Assembly: GCA_004154925.1 (NCBI GenBank)
Contig: QJNS01000095.1
Coordinates: 1 to 64,000, forward strand
Reading direction: 5' to 3'
DNA: 64,000 bases
From: Monosporascus cannonballus
Taxonomy: Eukaryota; Ascomycota; Sordariomycetes; Xylariales
Both the position numbers and the translations under genes were made by a program. The notes beneath the pieces were generated by a model. That model ran no database searches, was not told where the DNA came from, and was given only the letters and a program-made list of their open reading frames with translations. Below, one piece after another: positions 45,079-54,380 of the stretch. How positions within the stretch are numbered: the first letter of the stretch is position 1; every line of letters begins with the position of its first letter.

Positions 45079-46224
45079 AATGAAGAGGGTTGGGGACGGT
45101 CCGGCCAGCCTTGACGGTTGGAATTTTGGGCGTACTTGGTAGATGCAGGGCTGTTTAGACGGTCCTTCTGCGAAAGGAGGGGGAATAGAGCTAGACCGGA
45201 GAACAGGCCGGAAAGAGGGGGAAAAAAAGGAATGTAGGGTGGGTCATTTTGATGGTTCAGAGGCGCAATGAGGTTATGGCGATGTGTATGTCACGCATAG
45301 CTCCGGGTCGGACTCGAATATCGCTACCACGGCGTTCAGCGAAATAGCTGTATAGATTATATCGCGTTCAGGGTCAGTTCATCCGTTATAGTCCTCGGCG
45401 AAACTCGTTAAACCAGCACAGAAAGCTGCAGCTTTCTCGGGTAATAGTGGATAGGGGGAAGGACTTGATATACGAGACTCCTAAGTAAGTAATTATCCAG
45501 GCGGCGATGATGTACTAAAGTAACTCGTCAGAGATAGACACACGCTGCAACACGCGACTGTCACTGTCATCACAATTCCCTACCTCCTCAGGCAGAATTG
45601 GGTTCTCGATAAAATGCTTCGCGTTGATGACATGATATCTAAGGATATGCTACTTTCTCGGTTTGTGATTTATGAACCGAGACTCCGCGCGGTCGTAATA
45701 TCAGCTAGTCGGAACTTAGAGACCCAAGGAGGTTGCCTTTAAAATGGCTGCCCAGATTGGGGGCCCATATGGGGAAAAGGAACGGCTTAAAGCCCAAAGC
45801 AAATATGACCATACCGGAACCCCGAATATATCGTCCGTCCGTCCGTCTGTCCGTCCGCCCCATCCATACTAAAGGCGGAATCCCGTGGTCCATGCAGCCG
45901 GGGGAAACACCGCAAACGATGGAGAGCTGGTGAAGGGGTGATCTGAGGCCGGAACTGTGCGGCCTTGGGTGGTGGTTGCTCGAGATGATAGTTCGGGTTT
46001 GAGCACCTATGGTAAAGAGAAATGTTCAGAATTCAACGCAAAATACGACCTGTAGTTGATTCTCGAATTCATCGTCCGTCCGCCCATGAGATCAGTGCTG
46101 AAATCGAAATCCATAGTCCATGCCGTTTTGGGGGTCGCGAAAGATGAGCAACGAGTAGAGAAAAGAAACGTGCGGATTCCGCAAGCCGCGGCCTATCGCC
46201 GTGTATAAACATGGCCGCTTGTTG
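45079..46224. other. Intergenic region with two diverged copies of a GTCC-containing module
   Basis: A 1.1-kb gap between USE1 and the BRCT-WGR gene, which converge. It has (GTCC)n at about 45836-45860. A second, shorter and more diverged copy of the surrounding ~100-bp segment lies near 46065-46130. Both copies share ATCGTCCGTCCG, AATCC(C)GTGGTCCATG-like and related words. Confidence 0.6.
45834..45862. repeat. (GTCC)n microsatellite
   Basis: Six to seven GTCC units with one GTCT variant. A diverged copy of the flanking module is at about 46065-46130. Confidence 0.85.
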
Positions 46225-47748
46225 TTAGACTGCGTCGGCCAACATCATGATTTCGTCGGCCAGGTCGACGTCGTGCTGTGCGGAAGTGTCGACGTCCATG
46301 GCCTCGTCGTCTCCTCCTCTATCCCGAGCAGTACGTTCGGCGATGGCATCGTCGTACTGCCCCTCGCCATCCGCGGAACTGCTACGGGTTCCGCTCTCGT
46401 CCGGATTAGACGATTGATCACCATCATCGTCGTGGCCAACGACCGTGTCGGCAACCTTGTTGCCATTGTCGCCGCTCGAGTCTTCGTTTCGGGGGACGGC
46501 GATGCTGCTCCCGTCGCCGAAGATGGAAGGGGAATACGGCTCGCCGTTCACGGGGCCTACCGGTTTTCCTCCCGTCTCTATGCATGTCATCTTGTATCAG
46601 CACCTTCGTTTCGTCGTTACGTATACGTAGCCCTTCGCTCTCGTGTATCGAAAGGGGTAGGGGGAACAGAGTGTACTAATGCGGTGACTAAAATGCTCAA
46701 CGCGACTTTAGAGTTGTGCGTGCGTGTTACTTACAGGAGGCGCGTACTGGAAGTACTTCTTGGGCATCGAGCCGGCCTTGGCGACGCGCTCGTCCCAGTC
46801 GATCTTGGTCTTGGACCGGAAGAAGCGCTTGAACTCGGCGAAGACCGGGCCGAAGAGCGACGGCGTCTCCTCGGGGACCCGGTAGATCAGCGGCTGGCTG
46901 TCGCCAGGCCGTCTGAAGCACTTGGTCGTGAGCTGGTAGTGTCTGGGGTTTCCGTTGAACTCCCAGAGCTGACCATGCGTTGTTAGAGAGAGGGGACATA
47001 AAAGGGGCAACGAGTGGAGTAGGCAGAGACGTTACGTAGGGCGCCATAACTTACCATTATTCGGTACCTCTGTCCGACGTTGCCATTCTCCTCATCGTCG
47101 CGGGTCAGTTTGATATCGTAGCTGAAGAAGGTGCTGTCCCTGTAGACATGGTTGAGACCTGTTCGCTCATTCCCGCGTCAGTAACACTTCAGGCTCATTC
47201 CCTCATGGAGACTACCCAAACGACCATCGTCGCCGACGCTTCGCAACATACAAAAGCTTATCTAACACCGCCGCAATTGCTACAGAGAACCCAAAAAAAA
47301 GGGGAGACCCACAGTCGTTCACCAACCTCTTCCCCTTCTCGATTCCCTTCTCGGCCCTCTCGTCGCGCCTACGGCGAGCACCTTCGCGGCGCTGCGCCTC
47401 GCGCAGCGAGTAGGGGCGCTCGGGGAGGCGGCGACGGCGCGTCATCGAGTCCTCGAGCCAGTCGGCCGTGACGACGTGGGCCCTCTCCATCCTGTTCCTC
47501 AGGCGCCCCCTGAAGCTGCTGCTCGCGAGGAACCGCTCGCGCGACGCCAGCACGTGCGTGACGCTGTCGTAGCCGCCACCGCCGGCGCCCTCCTGCGCCG
47601 AGAAGGCGCCGCCCCACGCCGCCACCCAGCGCGCCACGTCCGCCTCGCGCCAGCCCGGGCGTCCGAGGTCGCCCGCGAGGGCCACCACGCAGTCCTTGAA
47701 GATGGGCTTTGTGGTGATCCCTGTGCCTGCTTTCTTCGTGCGGGGCAT
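46225..47748 (-). CDS. BRCT and WGR domain protein (PARP-like without catalytic domain)
   Basis: Four exons read as complement(46225-46590, 46735-46968, 47055-47165, 47323-47748), 378 aa, all in phase. The N-terminal BRCT domain covers about residues 15-110 (FKDCVVALAGDLGRP...VTHVLASRERF...HVVTADWLEDSM). A basic linker follows. The WGR domain runs from about residue 145 to 250: VYRDSTFFSYDIKLTRDDEENGN, RYRIMLWEFNGNPRHYQLTTK and FRRPGDSQP, then KFFRSKT-like helix FKRFFRSKTKIDWDER and PKKYFQYAPP. The C-terminus is disordered and acidic and ends DLADEIMMLADAV. Fungal PARPs have BRCT-WGR-regulatory-catalytic order; here the ART catalytic domain is absent and the stop is followed by non-coding DNA. 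A DNA-damage or chromatin role is likely by family. Introns 1 and 3 (157 and 144 nt) are long for this window. Confidence 0.85.
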
Positions 47749-48660
47749 CTTTTTTGGTCCTTGGGACTGGATGATGATGGCTATGATGTCTGAAAGATGT
47801 GTTAGGTGGTAAGAAGATCGATGCTATGTGAAGGATGGCGAAAGAGCGTTAGTTGTTTTGAATTGTACGTGGATGAAGAGAAAGACAGGGAGTTTCATGG
47901 AGATGATGTGAGTGTATGTATCTTGGCGAGTTGTCTTGTCTAAAACCTATATGGGCCAACAGGACATGGGGTAGAGAAGTGCCGGTTAGGGAAGCAATCG
48001 GGAGACTCTACCCAGGGTTGGAGTGGAAGAGGAAGGCACACTCGCTTAATGCCGGTGGCCAAGAGACAGAGGTTGGACATACCTCTGAGGATAGGTTGAG
48101 GAGAGATGGACGTATGTGCCAGATGGGAAAGGACGAAGGGTAGGCGAGCCGACCCAGACGACTGAATAAGATACTCGAAATAAATATAAGATAACACCCC
48201 CCCACCCCTCACCCCCGACGAGTCTAGAGGAGACTAGGTCACTTCATCAAGGATAAGGCTAGGGTAAGAGATGCTGTTTAATTACTCTGTGATTTTGTTC
48301 CGGAAGAGAGGTTCTTGCTGACAATATGGTGGGCTGGCGCAAGAGCAGACGGAGCAAGTCCGTGGGAAATCGGGACGGAAGAAGGGCGAAGATAAACTTT
48401 GAATGAGAGGAGTTTCAAATACCTGGACGGTATGCCACATATGCTTCGACTGGTCAGGCTCATAGGAAGGTGGCACTTGATATGTAGAACACGGAAATAT
48501 GAAATCATATAGAAATGGGGAATAGCTTATTGTGGGTATCATATATTTGCTATACATCACACCTTCCCCTGTGCTGGCAACTCGCAATGCCTCCATCAAC
48601 CTATGCCAGAAAACGCCGCATACCGATAACTTAATCACCACCGCCGATGAGCACATCAGA
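47749..48660. other. Intergenic region upstream of the BRCT-WGR gene
   Basis: About 0.9 kb with no supported gene. A CCCCCCC-ACCCC run occurs near 48195-48210. Short minus-strand frames at 48278-48656 lack conserved features. Confidence 0.45.
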
Positions 48661-50073
48661 TCAGAATAAGGTACTCTTCTTCTTCAACATATTGGGACCT
48701 TCTGAACTATCGCCCCGCCTTCTTCCGTCCTTCCGTGGTTGAGATTGCGGTTGGGGGGAACCAAGGTGGAGCAACCTGCTAAGCCCACCCCCGTGTGTCC
48801 GGGGCTCGGCGCTCGACGGCCTAGGAGGTGGCTCAAAGCTGCTCTTGCCAGCATGGGGCCGTGGACTCTGTGCTGGGGGACGACCCGCATCCCGGCGGCT
48901 GCTGGGCCCGGCCGTTGATCGCGGAGGTAGCGACGGAGGGGGACCGAAGTCCTGACCTTCGACGCCGTACTCCCGGCGCAGTCTTTCGGTCTCCTTAGCC
49001 ACCTCTGCCTCGCGGCGCTGCCGCTCTCTCTCTTCCTCTTCCAGCATCCTCTTGATGCGCCTCTGCTCGGCGCGATCCCGCTTCTCGCGCTCCCGCTTCT
49101 CCTGCTCTACTATTGCTTGAAGACGCCTCGTCTCGGCATCGATGGCAGCCCGGTCCGAGGGGGCAAGCGGGGGAGTTGGCTGCTGTGTGAGAGGCGGCGT
49201 CGTCTTGGCGGGCGGAACATTGCCTATTGCACCCGACATGACATGGCTAGCAGGGGTCGGCGAACTAGATGTCCCCGGGTAGGGCCGCGAGTTCTTGCGC
49301 CTGCCGGGCGTCACGCCGGAGATGTTGAAAGAGTCCCGACTAGGAGACAGGTATATCTCGCGAATTACCTCGGCGCTCAATAGAAAGACGACTTCGAGCC
49401 CCTTGCGGTCCTCCACCTCGACCCTCTGCAGGTTCGGCTCGTATATAGTGATGGCATGCTCCCTGCCATGCTTGAACATTGCCACCGTAATGTCGGGATC
49501 TTTGCTCTTCTTCCCGTTTACCGAAGTTCCGGTCATGTAGCAGGTCATGTCCTTGGAAAATTTGCCGTCGCGCTTCCATTTGAACACGGTCTTGGGGCCC
49601 AGACTAGCGATCACCTCATCACTCCGTTGGCGGGCGAGTTTGGATGCCGAGGGCCTGCGGAAGCTTTGTTGGGGCATCTCAAACTCCCACGACTCTTTTC
49701 CAGTCCAAGCGCTCTTCTCCCCTCTGACGGCGACTTGCTGGTCAGGGTTATACAGCTGTATCGTAAAGCCGTCAGGAATCAGTGGCACTGGTGGCGGGGT
49801 GACGCCATTTTGCGCGCGAATCTCGGCCGCCGAGAGTGTGGGCTGCTGAAATTCGGGCTCAATCAACACCTCTCCGAATATGACGTCTTGGGCCATGGGA
49901 TCCCCGAGAGCAGACGCATATTTGTTCTTTGACTGAGGCAGCGCTGGGTCGACCTTCTGGAACAGATACTCGGGAGCGGGCTCAGACCCGTGATGAGTGA
50001 AATACAGGAAACTCTTGAGTGGGTTGTCAGATGAGGGCCTGAAGAAGAAGGTGGGGAGGTTCTCGTCGAGCAT
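48661..50073 (-). CDS. Conserved fungal protein of unknown function with coiled coil
   Basis: Single exon of 470 aa from ATG 50073 (MLDENLPTFFFRPSSDNPL). The frame continues upstream only from a GTG at 50088. The first ~260 residues look globular, with GFTIQLYNPDQQVAVRGEKSAW, TVFKWKRDGKFSKDMTCYMTG and VAMFKHGREHAITIYEPNL. This reads as a beta-rich domain seen widely in Pezizomycotina, possibly of the Tubby/LOR-like fold; that is a guess from strand pattern. ISGVTPGRRK and a Pro/Thr-rich stretch follow, then a strong charged coiled coil (EQEKREREKRDRAEQRRIKR) and a Pro/Ser-rich tail ending NMLKKKSTLF. I do not recognise a named gene. The coiled coil suggests a structural or membrane-trafficking role, without proof. 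Confidence 0.75.
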   Translation of the reverse strand: MLDENLPTFFFRPSSDNPLKSFLYFTHHGSEPAPEYLFQKVDPALPQSKNKYASALGDPMAQDVIFGEVLIEPEFQQPTLSAAEIRAQNGVTPPPVPLIPDGFTIQLYNPDQQVAVRGEKSAWTGKESWEFEMPQQSFRRPSASKLARQRSDEVIASLGPKTVFKWKRDGKFSKDMTCYMTGTSVNGKKSKDPDITVAMFKHGREHAITIYEPNLQRVEVEDRKGLEVVFLLSAEVIREIYLSPSRDSFNISGVTPGRRKNSRPYPGTSSSPTPASHVMSGAIGNVPPAKTTPPLTQQPTPPLAPSDRAAIDAETRRLQAIVEQEKREREKRDRAEQRRIKRMLEEEERERQRREAEVAKETERLRREYGVEGQDFGPPPSLPPRSTAGPSSRRDAGRPPAQSPRPHAGKSSFEPPPRPSSAEPRTHGGGLSRLLHLGSPQPQSQPRKDGRRRGDSSEGPNMLKKKSTLF

Positions 50074-51400
50074 CTTCGCTCGTTTCACGCAGTCTTGATG
50101 GTTTTAAGAGATGCGCTCCATACAAGAGTTGGATCTCAGGTACTTTTGTTTCCTTGCAGAGTAAGCGGGGAATTGATAAGGCCGCTGGAAAGATTTGGTA
50201 TTTGTAGAATGATACGTTTGTTTTGCTGGTTCGCAGGTGTGAGAGCAAGCGACGGAGAAGTTTATAACCAGCCACAGGGATGAATCAGGTCCCAAGACTC
50301 CGAACTGGTGGGATGACGAAAGCGTCGTCTCTCGGCGCGGCGCTGTGGGCATGCGTCCGGTCCTTATGCAGCTAATGATATGGTTAACAGTGAGGCTAAG
50401 TCGCTTGATATAGAAACAGCTCCTACGCCCCGTAAGCGCAGGACCCCAATAGGACTCGAGTCGAGCCGATGCCGAATTATATGGATGGCTATGTATGTCT
50501 CAGGGAACTCGTCCAATACGCATCTTGGAAGACGAGGTGTTGAGCAGCGCATGTGATTTCTACTTGCGAAACTGCCATGAAAGGGCGACGAATGGGGTGG
50601 GTACGTAGTAACTGATGAGGCAGTGGGTTGTCGTCAGCGTGGTGCCAGGCTGCGCAACCTCAGGGTATTGTACAGTACCGCGTTTATCCGCCAAATTCGT
50701 TAAAAGCTAATGTAGCACTATTTCTCTCATTGGGTAAGGTGGCAAATTGCCGCACATTTCCATATTTCTGATCTAACCTATAATAGCTTACGGCGGTGGA
50801 TAGCTGGCTACGAAGGTATGGCTCTGCGTATAAAAATGGGGCATCTTGCATAAGCTATACATTAGCTTTTACCAGATTTCGTGAATAAATGCGGTAGCAG
50901 GATGAAATGCATAGTGGGGACCGCGCCACACCCACGAGGGAACCCGTCCGTTCCACTAGTTCGGGATCTCACGGGCCCGCTCTAGACGCTCTCTACTTAG
51001 CATGGAGAGTAATATATTGACCCAGTCAAGTGTTCGCGCTTATTGGTGCGATACAGATGTGCAAATACTGGAATGTGTTTAAAGACAGTCTAAGCCAGAA
51101 TTAATATGGTATTGCTTCTAGCGCGCCGCATGGGTCCTTGGCAGGGTAGTTTCATCTTGGCCTGGTATCACGTAGCACTTCAGGTTGTGTCGCGCTGAAT
51201 ACCGTCGGGGACAAAGCTGGGATAGAATGCGAAGGCATTTAATCAAGATTATGCCAACCAGGTAAAGAGGAGAATTCCACTACGTATACAAGCCACCGTA
51301 CAGGTAGAAACATGGAGACTTAGGTTTGCACAAAAGTATATCGAGTTCACCTCCCGCTTATTTGAGTAAAACATAGAGAAACGAAAATAGAGAAGAAACC
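50074..51400. other. Gene-poor region, left flank of the repeat-rich compartment
   Basis: 1.3 kb upstream of the coiled-coil protein gene. It should hold that promoter. Frames are short and random-looking. Composition becomes AT-rich toward 51400. Confidence 0.5.
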
Positions 51401-51410
51401 CAAAAAATCC

Positions 51411-51605
51411 TTTACCATCGGGACTCGAACCGAGAGCCACGCCATTCTCCACCTCATCTTCTAATGACTCTGGGGAATAATGCCCAAAAATATTTTAAAG
51501 AAAATATAAACGAAATTCCCAAATCAAGATTGGGAACCTTCGTTTCCAAAAAAATGGCTCACCTCCCCGGACTCGAACCGAGAGCCTTCACCATTACCCA
51601 TACTA
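51411..51605 (-). repeat. Two tRNA 3'-half-like modules
   Basis: On the minus strand two segments (about 51417-51455 and 51555-51602) carry GGCTCTCGGTTCGAGTC, a perfect tRNA B-box with a T-arm. The right copy has a complete 5-bp T-stem (CTCGG/CCGGG) and ends GAGGTGAGCCA. No matching 5' half (A-box) is found next to either copy, so they look like tRNA-derived fragments rather than genes. Confidence 0.6.
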
Positions 51606-51629
51606 GGGGCCATAGTAAACGGCCAGAAA

Positions 51630-51830
51630 TACACTCCAACCCTTGTTTTATTGTAGGGGGGTCTTGTAACTTTCCGAGATCTATTTCCGAGACAATGTAC
51701 CTACCTACGTAAATTCTCATCTAATTGCTTAGCGGTTGCATAGCTCAGTACAAGAGACAATTGGTGATAATCACATATGTGCAACGTAAATACCGGGCTC
51801 CTCCCACAATAAAACAAGGGGTTGAGTGTA
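51630..51830. repeat. Imperfect inverted repeat, about 30 bp arms
   Basis: The left arm 51630-51659 (core CCTTGTTTTATTGT) is inverted at 51801-51830 (core ACAATAAAACAAGG). The arms are about 140 bp apart and lie between tRNA-like modules. Confidence 0.65.
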
Positions 51831-51849
51831 AGAAGTGAAAATATATTTG

Positions 51850-51890
51850 ACCTTCCCGGATTCGAACCGGGAGCCTCTGCTACGGAAAAA
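51850..51890 (-). repeat. tRNA T-arm-like module
   Basis: The minus strand reads GGCTCCCGGTTCGAATCCGGG, with a perfect 5-bp stem and a consensus B-box, followed by AAGGTCAA. No 5' half able to pair with it is nearby. Confidence 0.5.
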
Positions 51891-51896
51891 GAAAAT

Positions 51897-52046
51897 CTCA
51901 CCTCCCCGGACTCGAACCGAGAGCCTTCACCATTTCCCATGGTACTTTTTACAGTAACACCGGCTGTAGGAGAGTTAGTGTCAAATTAAACGCGGGAGAA
52001 AGAGGTAAGCTTACAAGATGACGCGCTGCCATTGCGCCAGAGGTGA
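51897..52046 (-). tRNA. tRNA-like gene with a ~77-nt intervening sequence (possible intron-containing tRNA or SINE head)
   Basis: The minus strand folds as a split tRNA. The acceptor TCACCTC pairs perfectly with GAGGTGA. The A-box region TGGCGCAATGGCAGCGCG forms a D-arm (GCGC/GCGC). An anticodon stem TCATC pairs with GGTGA across the insert, and the T-arm CTCGG/CCGGG with loop TTCGAGT contains a perfect B-box. Putting the cut after position 37 gives an anticodon GTA (Tyr), but this depends on the splice site chosen. The related copy near 63.25 kb reads CAT at that place. tRNA-Tyr genes always carry introns, though this sequence does not resemble fungal tRNA-Tyr as I know it. The insert contains GTAAGC and CTAAC...CTACAG, like a pre-mRNA intron. 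A tRNA-derived SINE is an equal alternative. Confidence 0.4.
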
Positions 52047-52205
52047 TTCAAGGTACCCGGCTCATTTCCAGGCACCACTCCCACCAAGCAACCTTCTCCT
52101 GCGACGCCAAGAGACGAGTTGCTATTGTTGAAAGTTGAGCCTCTTATCTGGATATATATCGATAGACATGATTCTCCGAATTTCACCCGCTGAAAACTTG
52201 CTTGG
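52005..52205 (-). repeat. Repeat copy A, shared with 63.24-63.48 kb
   Basis: Minus-strand sequence upstream of the tRNA-like 5' half. It shares with copy B the words GATGACGCGCTGCCATTGCGCC, CTATTGTTG and CTCCGAATTT...CCCGCTGAAAAC in the same order and at similar spacing (plus-strand wording). Confidence 0.75.
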
Positions 52206-52378
52206 TGGGACAGTCACGTGATCAAAGAAGCTTAGCAATTTATATTGTAGCAAAAACTACATCCGTAACGCATTATGAGACTCCCAGTAGCTTGGGACCT
52301 TTAGTCCCCCAAGGGCAAACAGCAAAAACAAATCTCCAAAGTCACTAGAATACGTACGTTAGTCCATGTCCCAATGTG

Positions 52379-52736
52379 TTAACCAGTGTTACGTACGCCG
52401 GAGGTATCCATGCTGCCGGAAGGCGGAGGGGGCGACGGTGGCGGTGGCGGCGGCTGCTGCTCCCCCTCCCCCTCCCCTTGCTGCTGCTGATCACTCGTTA
52501 GTTGGCCGTTGATATATAAGTGGAGCCACAGGCGAACTTACCTCGACGCGCTCGAGGGCGCGGCGGAGGTTCCGGGCCTTCTTGTCGAGTTTTTTTTTTC
52601 GACTAGTACAAGTTAGCCTGTTTCCGCAGCGTATTGCAATCTTTACTTACCACGCCATTGTTGCTGTTGTTGTTGTTGTTCTTGTCGTCGCCGCCGCTGC
52701 CGCCAGCGGCCCCACCGGCCCCGAGGTTGACGTTCG
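52379..52736 (-). pseudogene. Small multi-exon gene remnant, possibly PYM/WIBG-like C-terminus
   Basis: Three short exon-like pieces on the minus strand: 52651-52736, 52543-52602 and 52379-52486, separated by introns with GTAAGT donors, CTAAC branches and AG acceptors. Piece 1 reads LGAGGAAGGSGGDDKNNNNN. Piece 2 reads KKKLDKKARNLRRALERVE, which recalls the C-terminal helix region of PYM (partner of Y14-Mago). Piece 3 is Gln/Glu/Pro-rich and ends at a TAA. Pieces 1 and 2 differ by one base of frame at an A10 homopolymer (about 52590-52599, T on the plus strand); nine A would restore it. It may therefore be a pseudogene or a homopolymer sequencing error. The upstream PYM N-terminal motif was not found. 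Confidence 0.35.
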
Positions 52737-54209
52737 CTGCGTAACGAAAGTATGCTCCGCGACCCCTATTTATTGCATTTTTTAGCCTCCATATTCGATA
52801 AGTAGGGGGCCAGGGTTAGGGTTCTAGTAACTGAGTGCTCAGTTTGCTATGATTTGTAGTAACTGATAGTGGTTGGGTTGGGGTTAGGGCTCGGACAGGT
52901 GCGCTGGAGCACGGACGGAGACAAGGGGCGCAAGTGAAGACGGAGCAGGATGGCACAAGGGACAATTATTGTTGGAGGCATGTGGAATAGTATTTCGGAT
53001 ATGGGCTGACAACTTCAGCAGGGGCTACGGAGTGTGAAGATTGAGAAGGGTACGAGGGATTGGGATGCTTCGACTACGAGCTCGCGGAGACCAAGGATAG
53101 GTGCCAGTGGGTAGAAGGTGGTGTCCTAAACGTAGATAAAGCATGCTGTCCTTGGTCTACACGATGTAAGGGCAGAGGATGGAAGAGCAGAGGAAAACCA
53201 TATAGTACGCACATTTTGACGGTGGTTGCTGAAGAGAAGAGGAAATCGTACCTCATTTCATTTGGCAGAACTACTTTAGATTTGTCTGGCCTAGTGCTAC
53301 TGCCACTTACGGCAACTTCCCTACGCTCCTTCTCACTTGCAACTATGCTCCTTCCGTGCTTTATGCATATAAGGTAGATCAGTACCTAGGTGGATAGCAG
53401 TGGACTCGACCACTTCGCTAATGCTTCACAGTAGGTATATCTAGCCACTTTATCCACGGCATGGATGGCCTTGCTCTGCATACCTAGTAGTTATTGTTTT
53501 CATCGTCCGTGGAACGGTGGTTATACTCTGTAGGAGACCGGCAAAGAATGATGTGGATAAATGAAGATATCTACAAAAGAGCCAGGTTGCAGGGAAGGTA
53601 GCATCCTTAAGTTGTTGCCCCGCAATACTGGCCGGTAGACCAACCGAAAAGAAGCCATTCAGGCGTTCGTATTCAGCGTAGAGGATCGGAATCGTGGTGG
53701 CTGAAGGACACCTACAGCCTAGGTAAACAGCGTTCGGTGGCGAATGTTAGGCTAAGTGAAGTCCATCCGTGGCTGTACCATGGCACCATTCGTTCCATAT
53801 TACGGGTCTCCGTATTCTCCAAGGCTTGCCCTTTGGGCTCTCGGTTTCGTCTTGGATGTTAACTCCTTCGGCAGTGATGGTCGAAGTTGAAGGTATATAG
53901 GCGCGGTCCCATACTTCGTAGGTGGCTGCGTTCGAAGAAGGGGATGAGCGCGGGCAAGCCTAACCGCGTACCGCTCGATGGGGGCCACTGATAAGGGGTT
54001 ACTAAGGGTCTAATATTTGTATTCAGGTTGGGTAAGGAGTATCCTTCGACCTGGGACAAGATGCCTCCTTAGATGCACATCAACAGCATATTCTAGACTA
54101 TTCCATACTTGTAACTTGACGATGTATCGCCGAATCGTATCAAAGATACGTTGAATACCCGTTGGATTCCATACTAAGTGATCAGCCTTGAGGCTTGGGA
54201 GGATACAGG
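52737..54209. other. Gene-poor region
   Basis: About 1.5 kb. Two isolated GGTTAGGG-type telomere-like words occur near 52812-52822 and 52879-52889. The plus frame 53060-53377 has no recognisable motif. Nothing else is supported. Confidence 0.45.
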
Positions 54210-54380
54210 GTTAGAATAGGGGTAATGATGCCCCACACCATTTGTATTAATATAGATGTGTAATCCCGCAAGCCACAAGGCTCGTCACTTAGTATAGAAT
54301 CGAAAAATATTCAACCTATCTTTGACATACACATCTATATATTCACAAGTGGTGTGGGGCACCATTACCCCTATTATAAC
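54210..54380. mobile_element. MITE-like element with 52-bp terminal inverted repeats
   Basis: The left arm 54210-54261 and right arm 54329-54380 are inverted copies that match at about 45 of 52 positions by eye. Both start GTTA-x-AATAGGGGTAATG and continue TGCCCCACACC. The total is 171 bp with a 67-bp AT-rich core and no coding capacity. Flanking target-site duplication is not obvious; a TA duplication is possible but not distinguishable. The family of the source transposase is unknown. Confidence 0.75.

Noticed and set aside
50074..50088. GTG start extending the coiled-coil protein by five codons
   Set aside because: GTG starts are rare in fungal nuclear genes; the ATG at 50073 is preferred.
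52808..52890. Interstitial telomere repeat
   Set aside because: Only isolated single GGTTAGGG-like words separated by unrelated sequence; no tandem run.
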